NCBI RefSeq assembly: GCF_017873335.1
Contig: NZ_JAGGKB010000004.1
Span: forward strand, 94,727-158,726
DNA length: 64,000 nucleotides
Direction: 5' to 3'
Source: Thermococcus stetteri
GTDB taxonomy: Archaea; Methanobacteriota_B; Thermococci; Thermococcales; Thermococcaceae
A program made the position numbers and the translations under genes. Numbering within the stretch: position 1 is the first letter of the stretch; each line of letters begins with the position of its first letter. The notes under the pieces are model-generated. The model was not told the DNA's origin, ran no database searches, and saw nothing but the letters and a program-made list of their open reading frames with translations. Of this stretch, positions 20,230 through 30,261 are shown piece after piece.

Positions 20230-21402
20230 ATGCTCAGCGGTTACGGAAGGGACGCGAAGATACTCATAGCAGCCAATGCCGTCGGCCAGCTCTTCCTCCA
20301 GTTCTCGATATTCATAATGCCCTTCTACCTCCGCGCCCTCGGCTATGGCATGGACTCAATGGGCCTCTTCTTCTCCGTCCAGACCTTCACCGGCGGGCTG
20401 TTCTTCCTCATAGCGGGCCAGATCTCCCTCAGGCTTGGTTATAGAAAGACACTTTTCCTAGGTGCGGTTCTCGGCCTTTTGGGAAGGCTTTTTCAGGTTT
20501 TGGCACTCAACAAGTACGTTCTCCTCCTCGGGTTCTTCCTCGTGGGAGTCAACATGGGAATCAGACAGCCGAACTTCTCCGCACTGCTGAGCGAGGAGGT
20601 TGGAGAGAAGCTCAGGCACCACGCCTTCTCGATCAGCTTCGGCCTCGGGACGATATTCAACGCGGTCGGAGTCCTCATAGCGGGCTTTGCCCCCGATTTT
20701 CTGACCGAGACATTTGGGCTTACCCCCGAAATAGCCTACCGCCTAGTCATCTCGCCTGCGCTCCTCCAGTTTGCCCTAGTGATCCCGGCCCTGCTCGTCA
20801 TTCGGGATGTCCCGGTGAAGAGCCCGAGGATAAACTGGAACAGGGAGCTGGTGGTCAAGATTCTGAAGTTCTCCATTCCAAGCGCCCTCATCGGGCTTGG
20901 AGCGGGCATAACGATCCCCTACATGAGCCTCTACTTCAACACCCGCTTCGGCCAGACTTTAGCTGCTATAAGTGGCGTCTTCTTCTTCCAGCAGCTGGTC
21001 ATGGGACTCGGCTCCTTCGGGCTCCCAAAGCTTGTGGAGAAGATAGGGCCAGTAAACGTCGTCACTTCCTTCCAGCTTACCGCGGCCCTCCTCTTCGCCA
21101 CGTTTCCGCTGATTGATGTCTTCCTTCTGGCGGCCTTCCTCTACATCGTCCGCTCCATCCTCATGAACATCGTCTGGCCGATAAACGACTCCTTCATGAT
21201 GGGCTTCTTCACGACGGAGGAGAAAGCCACTGCTGCAGGGATAAGGAGGGCGTTCTCGACCTTCATGCGAGGCGCTGGGAACTACATCGGCGGGGTGCTC
21301 TTCTCAATCTCCCTCAGCTACCCGTTCTATGCGACTGCCACGCTGTACGTGGTGGCAACTCTGATATTCTACGGCTTCTTTGCGAGGTACAACAGGGCCT
21401 GA
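20230..21402 (+). CDS. Major facilitator superfamily transporter
   Basis: Twelve-TM transporter of about 390 residues. Loop 2-3 has the MFS motif A remnant GQISLRLGYRKTLFLG, and FFLVGVNMGIRQPN resembles motif B/C region helices. TATA CTTTATAAAC at about 20199-20208 predicts transcription starting near the ATG at 20230, and no ribosome site precedes it, so a leaderless start there is likely; ATG 20215 and GTG 20209 are in frame. Stands alone between NROR and a ferritin-like gene. Substrate unknown. Confidence 0.85.
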   Translation: MLSGYGRDAKILIAANAVGQLFLQFSIFIMPFYLRALGYGMDSMGLFFSVQTFTGGLFFLIAGQISLRLGYRKTLFLGAVLGLLGRLFQVLALNKYVLLLGFFLVGVNMGIRQPNFSALLSEEVGEKLRHHAFSISFGLGTIFNAVGVLIAGFAPDFLTETFGLTPEIAYRLVISPALLQFALVIPALLVIRDVPVKSPRINWNRELVVKILKFSIPSALIGLGAGITIPYMSLYFNTRFGQTLAAISGVFFFQQLVMGLGSFGLPKLVEKIGPVNVVTSFQLTAALLFATFPLIDVFLLAAFLYIVRSILMNIVWPINDSFMMGFFTTEEKATAAGIRRAFSTFMRGAGNYIGGVLFSISLSYPFYATATLYVVATLIFYGFFARYNRA

Positions 21403-21427
21403 AAGGGAATATAAAAGGCGGAAGGCT

Positions 21428-21952
21428 TCAGAAGTTGAAGTTTATATCCTTCATGAGCTGGTCGTAGAGCTCCTCCTTGTAGAGCTCCGGATAGCGCATT
21501 ATGTAGTCGTACTGCTTCTTGAGGATGTTGTAGTGGTTCATCTCCATGTCCGCGAGCATCTCGAGGAGTATCTTCGTCTTCTCGGTGGTGGCGTACTTGG
21601 CGAGCTCCCGGTAGAGCTTTTCGCTCACCAGCTCTGCCTGCATGGCAATCTCATAAACCTCATCGAGGTTCAGGTCAGGCTTCTTGATGGCCTCGGCCAT
21701 CTTCTCCGCTATGACCTTGAACTCGCCCATGACATCGATCTCTATCTTCCTCGGCTCGCCAGCCTCTCCATTGAAGCGCTCGGCCATCTTCTCTATTATC
21801 TCCCGGTGTTTGTCCTCTTCCCTTGCCAGAAAGAGCAGCTCGTCCCTTATGATGTCGCTCTTCGTCATAGAAGCGAGCTTTTCGTAGGCCTCCTTAGCCT
21901 TTATCTCAGAATTTATGGCTATGTCAAATATCTCCTTCTCGGTAACCTCCAT
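21428..21952 (-). CDS. Ferritin-like (rubrerythrin-superfamily) diiron protein
   Basis: 174-residue four-helix protein with two ExxH-type iron sites: EIKAKEAYEKL with LAREEDKHREI, and QAELVSEKLYREL with LADMEMNHYNIL. There is no C-terminal rubredoxin domain, so it is a sulerythrin- or ferritin-like member rather than classical rubrerythrin. Likely peroxide reduction or iron handling. Start at 21952 follows GGTGAT. Convergent with the MFS gene. Confidence 0.85.
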   Translation of the reverse strand: MEVTEKEIFDIAINSEIKAKEAYEKLASMTKSDIIRDELLFLAREEDKHREIIEKMAERFNGEAGEPRKIEIDVMGEFKVIAEKMAEAIKKPDLNLDEVYEIAMQAELVSEKLYRELAKYATTEKTKILLEMLADMEMNHYNILKKQYDYIMRYPELYKEELYDQLMKDINFNF

Positions 21953-22159
21953 GCAGGATCACCGTACTATCTTGGTCTTTGTTCTTATTAACGTTTTCGG
22001 AATCCCGGAAGAGGATCGGCGGCTTTCGTGGTCTTAACCCGTGGGTGAAAAGACGACGACCACTTGGAGGTCTTCTCTTGTCCTGTGGAACGATCTGGAA
22101 CGCTCCCGTTTCACCGGGTTCCTAATATCGGTGAGCCTCCAACTTATAGCGGTGGTAGT

Positions 22160-22951
22160 ATGGACAGGGCAAGGCTGCTCCTCGTTGCCATAATAATAGA
22201 CATAATAGCGATAGGGGCAGTTGTAACGGCCATCTACCTTGAGAACTCAAAGGGCAAATCAGAGGACACTTACGCTAAAGAGACTCCAATAGAGGGGGTT
22301 CTAAAGCTCTACACCACACCAACCGGCCCAGTGAAGAGCATCAACGGCACAGCGGTCGGCAACGTCACTTCCCAAGGCAAGATCCTCCATTTCGATGGAA
22401 GCGGGTACGTTGACCTCAGCGGTGCCATCGGCGAAGTATCGGATATGAGAGTGGGAACCATTTCACTTGTCTTCCGTTATGAGGAAACCGACCAGAACGT
22501 CCTCCCGATCCTCTACTTCGGAGATAAGGAGGGAAAAAGCCTCTTCATAATCGAGATAGGGCACAGAGGGCTCAAGAACAGGCGGCTCTACGTAACTTGG
22601 ATACCTGAGGGAAACAGGCCGGCCCTCTGCTTCGACAGCGGCTTCAACCTCAAGCCGGGAAAGTGGTACCACCTCGTCGTCGTTGTGAGTGAGAACGGAA
22701 ACACCGCGTACCTCAATGGAAGGGAGATGACGTGGAGGCACTACAACTTTGGGAACGAGAGCATGAGGCTCTTCTTTGAGGACATCCCGGGTAAGGAGCT
22801 CTTCGCCCTCGGCTATGGCAAGACGAGCGACCTGATAACGCCGGAGTTCCTGTACTTTCACGGAGACATAGCCGACCTCAGAATCTATCCCTGGCCACTG
22901 AGCGGGAGCGAAGTGAGGGAGCTGTTCCAAGAGCTGCGCGCCGGGAGCTAG
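22160..22951 (+). CDS. Membrane-anchored protein with LamG/concanavalin-like domain
   Basis: 263 residues. A single N-terminal TM anchor (RLLLVAIIIDIIAIGAVVTAIYL) is followed by an extracellular domain. GSGYVDLSG, TISLVFRYE, GKWYHLVVVVSENGNTAYLNG and GDIADLRIYPWPLSGSEVREL are the typical beta-sandwich signature of LamG/pentraxin-like domains, which bind glycans or proteins. Probably cell-surface; ligand unknown. ATG at 22160 follows GGTGGT. Its last four bases overlap the convergent gene. Confidence 0.8.
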   Translation: MDRARLLLVAIIIDIIAIGAVVTAIYLENSKGKSEDTYAKETPIEGVLKLYTTPTGPVKSINGTAVGNVTSQGKILHFDGSGYVDLSGAIGEVSDMRVGTISLVFRYEETDQNVLPILYFGDKEGKSLFIIEIGHRGLKNRRLYVTWIPEGNRPALCFDSGFNLKPGKWYHLVVVVSENGNTAYLNGREMTWRHYNFGNESMRLFFEDIPGKELFALGYGKTSDLITPEFLYFHGDIADLRIYPWPLSGSEVRELFQELRAGS

Positions 22952-23373
22952 CTATTCACCTTTCCAATCTTCTTCAGGAAGTTTTTATAGACCTCCTTCA
23001 GCTCCTCGACCTCTTCGAGGTCTTCGATGAAGCCGAGCTTCGAGTAGAACTCCTCCATCTTCTCCAGGTCTCTGAGCAGGGAAGTTGCGTCCTTCTCCAT
23101 CCTCTCCTTCAGGCTCGCCCCAAGCTCGTTCTCAACCCGCTCGATGAACTCCTCCCCCAGCTCGTAGACCCCTTCCCTTGCTATTCCAAAGACCCTGTAT
23201 GGCCTCTCCGACAGTTTGAGAACGAAGAGGAGCTGGACGAGCCTTTCAAGGTTCCTCCTGCTCGATGACGGTATCGAGAGGTAGTGGATTCCCTCGTCGA
23301 AGTAGACCACGAGGTACCAGGAATCGGGCCTTATCGGGAAGCTCCTATCCTCGCCTTTCTTCACCGCTCCCAT
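22948..23373 (-). CDS. Conserved-looking hypothetical protein, charged and helical
   Basis: I do not recognise this 141-residue soluble protein. The first half looks mixed alpha/beta (PDSWYLVVYFDEGIHYLSI); the second half, from about residue 80, is Glu/Lys-rich and probably coiled-coil. No Cys or metal motif. It sits 25 bases downstream of msrAB on the same strand and may be in its operon. Confidence 0.65.
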   Translation of the reverse strand: MGAVKKGEDRSFPIRPDSWYLVVYFDEGIHYLSIPSSSRRNLERLVQLLFVLKLSERPYRVFGIAREGVYELGEEFIERVENELGASLKERMEKDATSLLRDLEKMEEFYSKLGFIEDLEEVEELKEVYKNFLKKIGKVNS

Positions 23374-23398
23374 CGGATCCCCTCACTGGGTAGTCAGC

Positions 23399-24415
23399 TC
23401 ACTTAAAAAGATCTTCGTAGGCCGTGTAGCCGTACTTCCTCAGTTCTTCCCTCGGAATGAAGCGAAGCGAGGCGGAGTTTATGCAGTACCTCTTTCCCGT
23501 TGGTGTGGGCTCGTCGAAGACGTGGCCGAGGTGAGAGCCCGCAAAGCGGCTCCTTACCTCCCGCCCGCAGAGGAAGCCCTCACACTCCTCGGCCTCAACC
23601 ACTGCCCATCCTTCCAGGGGCTTCGTGAAGCTCGGCCAGCCTGTCCCCGAGTCGTACTTGTCGAGGGAGCTGAATAGGGGTTCGCCGGAGACGATATCAA
23701 CGTAAATCCCCTCCTCGTGGTTGTCCCAGTACTCGTTGTTGAAGGGCTCTTCCGTGTCCCCACGCTGTGTAACCCGGTACTGGAGGGGCATTAGCAGGCT
23801 TTTAAGCTCGGCATCGCTTGGCTTAACGTAGCCGAACCAGTAGCGCTTCCTCTCGGGAAAGAGGCGGAAGTGCCCCTTCTTCCCCCAGACGGACTTTATG
23901 AACCCGACCCTTCCGGAGTAGAGCTTGTAATGCTTGTAGTTCGTCTCAAAACGGAAGTAGTAGCCCTGGTGGTAGTCCTCGGCTGGATAGAACTCCTCCG
24001 CCGGGAGGATCTCTGTAACTATCGGCTTATCTAATATCCTTGAGAGCTCAAGCCTCCTCTTAGACTCCTCCGCGAGTTCCCTCTGCTCCTCGGTGAGGTA
24101 GTATATGGCCGTCCTGTACTGGTCTCCCCTATCGGCGAACTGTCCGCCCGGGTCTGTCGGGTCTATGTTCCGCCAGAAGACCTCCAGAAGGCGCTCGTAG
24201 GAGATTTTCGAGGGGTCGTAGATTACCTTCACCGCCTCCCTGTGGCCCGTCTCACCCGTTGAGACGAGCTCGTAGGTGGGGTTTTCAACCCAGCCGCCTG
24301 TGTAACCGGATACAGCCTCGATAACGCCGGGAAGCCTCTCAAAGGCCTCCTCCATGCACCAGAAGCAGTTGCCGGCGAATACCGCCATACCGGGTTCAGT
24401 TTTGACACCAGTCAT
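23399..24415 (-). CDS. msrAB: Fused peptide methionine sulfoxide reductase MsrA-MsrB
   Basis: Repairs both S and R diastereomers of methionine sulfoxide. The MsrA domain comes first with the catalytic Cys17 in NCFW (usually GCFW). The MsrB domain follows from about residue 195, with [21 protein letters not shown] and the catalytic Cys near residue 311 in [11 protein letters not shown]. The four zinc Cys of many MsrBs are absent. Length 338. Start ATG 24415 follows GTGAT; TATA GCTATATAAAG on the minus strand lies about 35 bases upstream. Fits the surrounding oxidative-stress genes. Confidence 0.93.
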   Translation of the reverse strand: MTGVKTEPGMAVFAGNCFWCMEEAFERLPGVIEAVSGYTGGWVENPTYELVSTGETGHREAVKVIYDPSKISYERLLEVFWRNIDPTDPGGQFADRGDQYRTAIYYLTEEQRELAEESKRRLELSRILDKPIVTEILPAEEFYPAEDYHQGYYFRFETNYKHYKLYSGRVGFIKSVWGKKGHFRLFPERKRYWFGYVKPSDAELKSLLMPLQYRVTQRGDTEEPFNNEYWDNHEEGIYVDIVSGEPLFSSLDKYDSGTGWPSFTKPLEGWAVVEAEECEGFLCGREVRSRFAGSHLGHVFDEPTPTGKRYCINSASLRFIPREELRKYGYTAYEDLFK

Positions 24416-24600
24416 TATCACATCCCTAACCGAATGATGTCGGAAATCTTTATATAGCTTTGCGTACTATCACCTGTCGGTGGTTAAAAATGAACAGAAG
24501 TGCTCTAAGGCGCATTCTCTCCATTTTTAGTTTTAGGCTGATGCCCAAGGGAAGGGCCTTTCAAAGGGCAGGCCCAGGGCGGTTCCGGTGGTGAGGAAGC

Positions 24601-26313
24601 ATGAGTGAGTTTAAGGGGGAAGTTTCCATCGTCTTGGGCGGAGCGGCCGGACAGGGCATTCAGACCGTCGAGGAAATCCTGACCAATGCCCTCAAGAAGT
24701 CCGGCTACCACGTCTATGCGAACAAGGAGTACATGTCCCGCATCAGGGGCGGGATAAACACGACCGAGATTAGAGTTTCTTCGAGGCGCGTCAGGGCCTT
24801 CATAAAGAGGATAGACATCCTCGTGCCCTTCAAGAAAGGCACCCTCAGCTGGGTGAAGGACAGGCTCGGCGAGAACACCGTAGTTCTGGGAGAAAAAGAG
24901 AACGTCGAGGAGGAGTTTTTGGGCAAGGTCAACCTCGTTGAGGTTCCGCTCACGAAGATGGCGATGGAAGTGGGGAGCCAGCTCTATCTCAACACGACGG
25001 CGGCTGGCCTGATAGTCGGCCTCTTCCACGGCGACTTTGGTGCCGTCGAGGAGTACATAAGGAAGCGCTTCGGGAGCAAAGGCGAGAACGTGGTCAAGAA
25101 GAACATCGAGGCAGCCAAGAAGGGCTACGAGCTGGGTATTAAGCTCTGCGAGGAAGGGACGATAAGGGTTGAAGTCGAGAGGGACGAGAAAGTCCGTGAA
25201 GAGGTTCTCCTCACAGGAACGGAGGCCGTAGGGATAGGAGCCTTCGCCGGAGGAATGAACTTCCTGAGCTTCTACCCGATGAGCCCGTCAACGGGAGTCT
25301 CCACCTTCGCCGCCCAGCACGCCGAGGAGTTTGAAATAGTTGTCGAGCAGGTCGAGGACGAGATTTCAGCCATAAACATGGCGCTTGGAGCGTGGTTCGC
25401 CGGGGCGAGGGCCATGGTGAGCACTTCCGGTGGCGGCTTCGCATTGATGAGTGAGGCGATAAGCTTAGCGGGAATGGCCGAGAACCCGGTGGTGATTCAC
25501 CTCGCCCAGAGGCCTGGACCGGCTACCGGTTTGCCGACGAGGACTATGCAGGGCGACCTAAACCTGGTTCTCTACGCCGGCCATGGAGATTTCCCTAGGA
25601 TAATTCTGGCACCGGGAAGCCTTGAGGAGGCCTTCTACCTCACTGCTGAAGCATTCAACTTGGCTGACAAATATCAGGTTCCGGTGATAATCCTCACCGA
25701 CCAGTACTTCGTTGACACCTACTACAACCTTCCTGCCCCGGACGTGGAGAAGGTGCGCTTTGAGAGGCACATCGTCGAGGCGAAGCCCGGATACAGGAGG
25801 TACGAGCTGACCGAAGATGGAATCTCGCCGAGGGCCGTTCCGGGCTACGGCGAGGAAGTTGTGGTTGCGAACGGCAACGAGCACGACGAGTGGGGAGACA
25901 TCACCGAGGATGCCGAGCTTACCGTAAAGATGCAGGAGAAGAGGGCAATCAAAAAGCTCGAGACGATAAAGAAGGACGCTCCTCTGCCGAAGCTGATAGG
26001 CAAAGAGGACGCAAAGTACCTCGTCATAGCCTGGGGTTCAACGCTCCACGTCGTTGAAGAGGCAATCGAGAAGCTCGGAAGGGAGGACGTTGCCCTGCTC
26101 CACTTCAGCTGGGTCTACCCGCTCAACCCGAAGGTGAGGGAGTTCTTCGAGGACAAAGTCCTCATCGATGTGGAGAACAACATAACCGGCCAGTTCGCTG
26201 AGCTCCTCAAAAAAGAGTTCGGCGTTGAGGTACATCATAAGATTCTGAAGTACGACGGGAGGCCCTTCTCTGTTGAAGAGGTTCTTGAGGGCCTCAAGGG
26301 GGTGGTAGAATGA
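24601..26313 (+). CDS. 2-oxoacid:ferredoxin oxidoreductase, fused gamma-alpha subunit
   Basis: Catalyses CoA-dependent oxidative decarboxylation of a 2-oxoacid with ferredoxin as acceptor, as part of anaerobic amino-acid and peptide catabolism. Residues 1-190 form the gamma domain ([15 protein letters not shown]), and from about 200 the alpha (pyrimidine) domain with [27 protein letters not shown] and [14 protein letters not shown]. Length 570 is normal for the fused Kor/2-oxoacid type. GGTGGTGAGG precedes the ATG. The beta gene overlaps by four bases. Substrate (2-oxoglutarate, aromatic or branched 2-oxoacid) not determinable. Confidence 0.9.
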   Translation: MSEFKGEVSIVLGGAAGQGIQTVEEILTNALKKSGYHVYANKEYMSRIRGGINTTEIRVSSRRVRAFIKRIDILVPFKKGTLSWVKDRLGENTVVLGEKENVEEEFLGKVNLVEVPLTKMAMEVGSQLYLNTTAAGLIVGLFHGDFGAVEEYIRKRFGSKGENVVKKNIEAAKKGYELGIKLCEEGTIRVEVERDEKVREEVLLTGTEAVGIGAFAGGMNFLSFYPMSPSTGVSTFAAQHAEEFEIVVEQVEDEISAINMALGAWFAGARAMVSTSGGGFALMSEAISLAGMAENPVVIHLAQRPGPATGLPTRTMQGDLNLVLYAGHGDFPRIILAPGSLEEAFYLTAEAFNLADKYQVPVIILTDQYFVDTYYNLPAPDVEKVRFERHIVEAKPGYRRYELTEDGISPRAVPGYGEEVVVANGNEHDEWGDITEDAELTVKMQEKRAIKKLETIKKDAPLPKLIGKEDAKYLVIAWGSTLHVVEEAIEKLGREDVALLHFSWVYPLNPKVREFFEDKVLIDVENNITGQFAELLKKEFGVEVHHKILKYDGRPFSVEEVLEGLKGVVE

Positions 26314-27194
26314 ACGTTCAGCTTCCGACCGGGAGAGAGCTCTTCGAGCCGAAGAGGCCCGGGAGCCAGGACATCGCCTGGTGCCCTGGATGTGGAAACT
26401 TCGGCATAAGGAACATTCTCATCTCTGCCCTGGCCGAGCTCAACCTCAAGCCCAACCAGGTTGCCATCATCAGCGGCATCGGTCAGGCAGCAAAGATGCC
26501 GCACTACATCAACGCCAACGGCTACCACACGCTCCACGGAAGGGCAATCCCGATAGCGACTGGAGTTAAGGCGGCAAATCCAGAGCTTACGGTCATAGCC
26601 GAGGGCGGAGACGGCGATATGTACGCCGAGGGTGGAAACCACCTGCTCCACGCCATCAGGAGGAACCCGGACATAACGGTCCTCATCCACGACAACCAGA
26701 TCTACGGTCTCACGAAGGGGCAGGCATCGCCGACGACGATGAAGGGCGTGAAGACGCCAACGCAGCCTTGGGGAGTGTTTGAAGAACCTTTCAACCCGGT
26801 TGCCCTCGGGGTTGCCCTGGACGCTTCCTTCGTGGCGAGAACCTTCATGGGCTACTTCAAGGAGAGCGTGGAGATAATCAAGAAAGCCATCAAGCACAAG
26901 GGTCTGGCCATAGTGGACATCCTGCACCCCTGTGTGAGCTTCAACAAGGTCAACACCTACGCCTGGTACAGGGAGCACACCTACTGGATGGAAGACCACG
27001 ACCCCTACGACAGGGAGGCCGCCTTCAGGAGGGCAATCGAGAGCGACCCGATACCGCTCGGAATCTTTTACATCAACGAGAAGCCCACCTTCGAGGAGAT
27101 GGTTCCTGCTTACAGGAAGGACAAAACTCCCCTCTGGAAGAGGGAGCCTAAGCTCGACCTCGTGGAGAAGTTCTTCGAGGAGAGGAAGCTTTGA
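26310..27194 (+). CDS. 2-oxoacid:ferredoxin oxidoreductase, beta subunit (TPP-binding)
   Basis: Partner of the preceding subunit. [12 protein letters not shown] near residue 25 holds two cluster Cys and HPCVSFN a third. The thiamine diphosphate motif is [17 protein letters not shown] about residue 105-120, with [16 protein letters not shown] following. Length 294. No separate ferredoxin-like delta subunit adjoins, as in KorAB-type enzymes. A T-rich tract (TTTTCTTTTTTC at about 27209-27220) follows the stop and may be the terminator. Confidence 0.92.
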   Translation: MNVQLPTGRELFEPKRPGSQDIAWCPGCGNFGIRNILISALAELNLKPNQVAIISGIGQAAKMPHYINANGYHTLHGRAIPIATGVKAANPELTVIAEGGDGDMYAEGGNHLLHAIRRNPDITVLIHDNQIYGLTKGQASPTTMKGVKTPTQPWGVFEEPFNPVALGVALDASFVARTFMGYFKESVEIIKKAIKHKGLAIVDILHPCVSFNKVNTYAWYREHTYWMEDHDPYDREAAFRRAIESDPIPLGIFYINEKPTFEEMVPAYRKDKTPLWKREPKLDLVEKFFEERKL

Positions 27195-27345
27195 AAAGGG
27201 CTCTAAGAGGTTTTCTTTTTTCACTTTGTCCCCTTAATTAGAGGAATGCTTTTGAAGGGAACTAAGAGCGCTTGGAGAAAGCTGAATGTGGTTCCCGTGG
27301 GATTAGCGTTGATTCTAGTGGAAAGAGATAAAAAGCACAAGAAAG

Positions 27346-27480
27346 TTAGGAACCACTAACATTCTTTCCTCCATCCGTTCTTTCATAAACCTTCTCGATA
27401 ACCTTGGCCAACTCGGGCATGAAGTCGTCGAAGGTCTTGTATTTATCCCTGTGCTTCATGTAGTCGTTCACATAGGCGTT
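27346..27480 (-). pseudogene. C-terminal fragment of an unrecognised protein, cut by the miniature element
   Basis: An open frame of 44 codons ends at a TAA (27346-27348) and runs upstream only to the right-end tip of the inserted element at 27481. Its peptide (MKHRDKYKTFDDFMPELAK and so on) looks like real protein sequence, amphipathic and lysine/aspartate-rich. No start or ribosome site is present. The 5' part is missing, since beyond the element comes purA. I do not recognise the family. Confidence 0.55.
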
Positions 27481-27889
27481 CTGACCTCCTTCCCGCCTTG
27501 AAGGGCGAGGGTTCCAGCGAATTAACCCCTCGCCAGCGGGCGGTTCGGTTTACGGGCACTCACTCATTTCCTACTCCTGTTGCCGGTTTCGGCTCGGCCC
27601 GAGGGCACGGTCTTGTGCCCGTTACCCCTACCGGCCAAAGCCGGATTGGGGTTATCGCTTAGAGACCGAACTCCAGTTTTTGACTGCCCAAACAGGCAGT
27701 ATTTCGAAGGACGCCTGCCAGCCCGCAGGAGGACACGATGAAACCCCTCATCTCATCGGGTTGTTTTGAGTGGTCTCTTCGAGACCCTTACTAAACTCCA
27801 AAAGTTTAAAAGGGTTTTGACTGTTGAAAGGCTGTTGGGCGGTTTACTGTATCCCCGCCCTAAAGGGCGAGGCTTTCAGAAGAAAAAAG
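27481..27889 (-). mobile_element. Miniature tnpB-less IS200/IS605-type element, copy 1
   Basis: About 409 bases, nearly identical to 60574-60977 (a handful of substitutions). Left tip CTGACCTCCTTCCCGCC and an inner hairpin match the right end of the tnpB element at 63387. The other tip carries the similar hairpin CCCGCCCTAAAGGGCG and ends in CTTTCAGAAGAAAAAAG. There is no long reading frame. The interior holds the CGAGGGGTTAA block and GC-rich hairpins resembling the 3' end of tnpB/omegaRNA. It abuts the stop codon of purA and truncates another gene. Confidence 0.85.
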
Positions 27890-28909
27890 TCAGATATTCT
27901 CTCTCAGGTCAATGACGTGCTCCAGCTCCGGTCCCGTCTTTATCAGCCCCACGGGAACCCCAACTCTGTCCTCTACTTCCTCAACGAACTCCTTCGCTTT
28001 CTTTGGAAGCCTATCGTAGTCGGTAACTCCGAAGGCGTCCTTGTCGTACTTGTCGAGCATCGTCAGAGCGAGCATGGTGGCCCCGTTCAGCTTGGCCGAG
28101 TAGCGGGCGAACTCGAAGTCGAACCAGCCAACCCTTCTCCTTCTGCCCGTAACAGTCCCGTACTCAACGAGGCCGAGCCTTTCGGCCTCTTCCTGGCTCA
28201 TCTCGGTCGGGAAGGGTCCGGCCCCAACCCTCGTTGGGAAGCTCTTGAAGACGACGATGACGTCATCGATCCGGGTTGGACCGACTCCAACGTCGCTCGC
28301 TATCGCAGATGCTGTCGTGTCCTTTGATGTGACGTAGGGGTAAGTCCCGTAGTAGAGGCTCAGTCCGAAGCCCTGAGTTCCTTCTATGAGGACCAGCTTA
28401 CCTTCATCTAGGGCATCGTTGATCTCCTCGGCAACATCCGTCAGGTACGGCTCAAGCTCTTTGATGTCCTTCGCAAGCTTTGCCCTTCTCATGACCCTAT
28501 CGGCGTTCGCCGGCCCGCAACCGCTCCCGGTAGTTCCGATTTCTTCGTGCAGGTGATGGTTGCTCCTGTCAAGTTGCTTGTGTGCCTCCTCGATTATAGC
28601 ACAGCGGTAGTCTATTCCAACCCTCTTGGCAACGTTGAAGTCCTTTAGGTGCTCAAGCTCGTGAAAGAAGACCTCAGGGTCAACGAGAACGCCAGCACCG
28701 ACGAGAAGCCTTGCCCTAGTCTGCATGAAGCCAGTCGGAAGCTGTCTCACCGCGTATTTCTTTCCATTTATGAAAACGCTGTGGCCGGCGTTCGTTCCGA
28801 CGCCGCCGCGGGCTATTACCTCCGGCTCATCCTTGAGGGCAAGGTAAGCTATAATAGAACCCTTGCCCTCGTCTCCCCATTGACCGCCAACGACGATGTA
28901 GCTCGGCAT
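27890..28909 (-). CDS. purA: Adenylosuccinate synthetase, short archaeal form
   Basis: Joins IMP and aspartate with GTP to give adenylosuccinate in AMP synthesis. [10 protein letters not shown] (residues 9-18, catalytic Asp13) and [11 protein letters not shown] (catalytic His near 43) are clear, as are [13 protein letters not shown] and [23 protein letters not shown] split across about residues 150-195. At 339 residues it is about 90 shorter than bacterial PurA, as in Pyrococcus. The TGA stop is immediately next to the inserted miniature element. Confidence 0.96.
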   Translation of the reverse strand: MPSYIVVGGQWGDEGKGSIIAYLALKDEPEVIARGGVGTNAGHSVFINGKKYAVRQLPTGFMQTRARLLVGAGVLVDPEVFFHELEHLKDFNVAKRVGIDYRCAIIEEAHKQLDRSNHHLHEEIGTTGSGCGPANADRVMRRAKLAKDIKELEPYLTDVAEEINDALDEGKLVLIEGTQGFGLSLYYGTYPYVTSKDTTASAIASDVGVGPTRIDDVIVVFKSFPTRVGAGPFPTEMSQEEAERLGLVEYGTVTGRRRRVGWFDFEFARYSAKLNGATMLALTMLDKYDKDAFGVTDYDRLPKKAKEFVEEVEDRVGVPVGLIKTGPELEHVIDLRENI

Positions 28910-29029
28910 GGCTCTTACCCATATTTAAGTCAAGAAGGGGTTTATAATGCTTTCGATATTGACATTTACTTGTTAAACACCCCACGAAACCATTAAATCC
29001 ATTGGCGAGAATTCTACATGGTGGTGCTT

Positions 29030-29287
29030 ATGGCCTGTTTGGAGATAGATCCAGAGAGGAGGGTCGTTATTGTTAGATCCGAAGATGGAAAAGAGATCAG
29101 GGAGTTAAACCTCGAGGATCTTGCCGAGATCGTGGAGTTTGGGTACGCAACACCATGGAACATTACAAAGGACTCCCTCGAGAAGGTGGCGCTCGTCCTT
29201 GAAGACCTCGCCTACCTAGCCCAGAGCCGTGAGGAACTCCCGGAGAAGGAAGTCCTCATTGACATGCTGAAGAAAAGAAAGTATTAA
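29030..29287 (+). CDS. Small acidic hypothetical protein
   Basis: 85 residues; I do not recognise it. An N-terminal beta hairpin is likely (ERRVVIVRSEDGKEIRELN), followed by amphipathic helices. The start at 29030 is set by GGTGGTGCTT directly upstream; an upstream ATG at 29018 is in frame. It ends 35 bases before the epimerase gene and may share its transcript. Confidence 0.65.
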   Translation: MACLEIDPERRVVIVRSEDGKEIRELNLEDLAEIVEFGYATPWNITKDSLEKVALVLEDLAYLAQSREELPEKEVLIDMLKKRKY

Positions 29288-29322
29288 AAGAGACCATGTC
29301 CCTTGTATAACAGGTATTGGCC

Positions 29323-30249
29323 ATGATTAAGAACAAGTTAGTCGTTGTTACAGGAGGGGCGGGTTTTATAGGCTCCCATCTCGCCTGGGAGCTTGTAAAA
29401 GACAACGATGTAATAATAATCGACAACCTCTACACCGGAAAGGAGGAGAACGTCCCGCCCGGTGCCAGGCTTATAAAGGCTGACATACGGGACTACGAGG
29501 CAATAGCCGAGCTAATAAGCAACGCGGACTACGTCTTCCATGAGGCGGCCCAGGTAAGCGTCGTCGAGAGCATTAGGGATCCGGTCTTTACCGAAGAAGT
29601 AAACGTCCTTGGCACACTCAACGTTCTCAAAGCCCTTATTGAGGGCCATGGAAAGCTTGTATTTGCCTCATCAGCCGCTGTCTACGGGGACAACTCAAAC
29701 CTCCCCCTAAAAGAGACGGAGAGGCCGAAGCCGCTCTCTCCCTACGGTGTCACCAAGGCAACTGCTGAGGAGTATCTACGAGTTTTTCACGAGCTTTACG
29801 GTCTGCCGGTCGTTTCTCTCCGCTATTTCAACGTCTTCGGACCGAGACAGAGCGCCAACCAGTACGCGGGCGTCATAAGCATCTTCATAAACCGCGCACT
29901 GAGGGGAGAGCCTTTGATCATCTTTGGAGATGGAAAGCAGACGAGGGACTTCATATACGTCAAAGACGTGGTTAGGGCTAACCTCCTGGTAGCCGAGAGC
30001 AAGAGGGCCAACGGAAGGGTTTTCAACGTCGCAACCGGAAATGAAACCACGATCCTAGAGCTTGCGATGAAAATAATCGAGATAACGGGAACCACTAGCT
30101 CCATAGTCTTCGACAAACCAAGACCAGGCGACATAAGGCACAGCAGGGCCGACATAAGCGAGATCAGAAAACTTGGCTTTGAACCGGCGTGGAGTCTCGA
30201 AGAAGGACTGAAAAAGACGGTAGAGTGGTACCTCAAGAATAAACTGTAG
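29323..30249 (+). CDS. NAD-dependent sugar epimerase/dehydratase (UDP-glucose 4-epimerase-like)
   Basis: Extended SDR enzyme, 308 residues. NAD motif GGAGFIGSHLA at residues 10-20; catalytic Ser in FASSAAVYGD; YxxxK in PYGVTKATAEEY; substrate-loop motifs FNVFGPRQ, FGDGKQTRDFIYVKDV and RPGDIRHSRADIS. The set is typical of GalE-like UDP-hexose epimerases feeding glycan synthesis. Start ATG 29323 has AGGTATTGG upstream. Exact epimer unknown. Confidence 0.88.
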   Translation: MIKNKLVVVTGGAGFIGSHLAWELVKDNDVIIIDNLYTGKEENVPPGARLIKADIRDYEAIAELISNADYVFHEAAQVSVVESIRDPVFTEEVNVLGTLNVLKALIEGHGKLVFASSAAVYGDNSNLPLKETERPKPLSPYGVTKATAEEYLRVFHELYGLPVVSLRYFNVFGPRQSANQYAGVISIFINRALRGEPLIIFGDGKQTRDFIYVKDVVRANLLVAESKRANGRVFNVATGNETTILELAMKIIEITGTTSSIVFDKPRPGDIRHSRADISEIRKLGFEPAWSLEEGLKKTVEWYLKNKL

Positions 30250-30261
30250 AAAGGGCTTCCA

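Noticed and set aside
24464..24484. TATCAC-N5-GGTGGT near the 2-oxoacid oxidoreductase gene, resembling the glycolytic motif
   Set aside because: The second half matches too poorly and it is about 120 bases from the start codon.
24505..25029. 174-codon minus-strand frame opposite the oxidoreductase alpha gene
   Set aside because: Antisense shadow of a well-identified gene, no family motifs.
27824..28327. 167-codon frame spanning the miniature element and purA
   Set aside because: It is antisense to purA and starts inside the mobile element.
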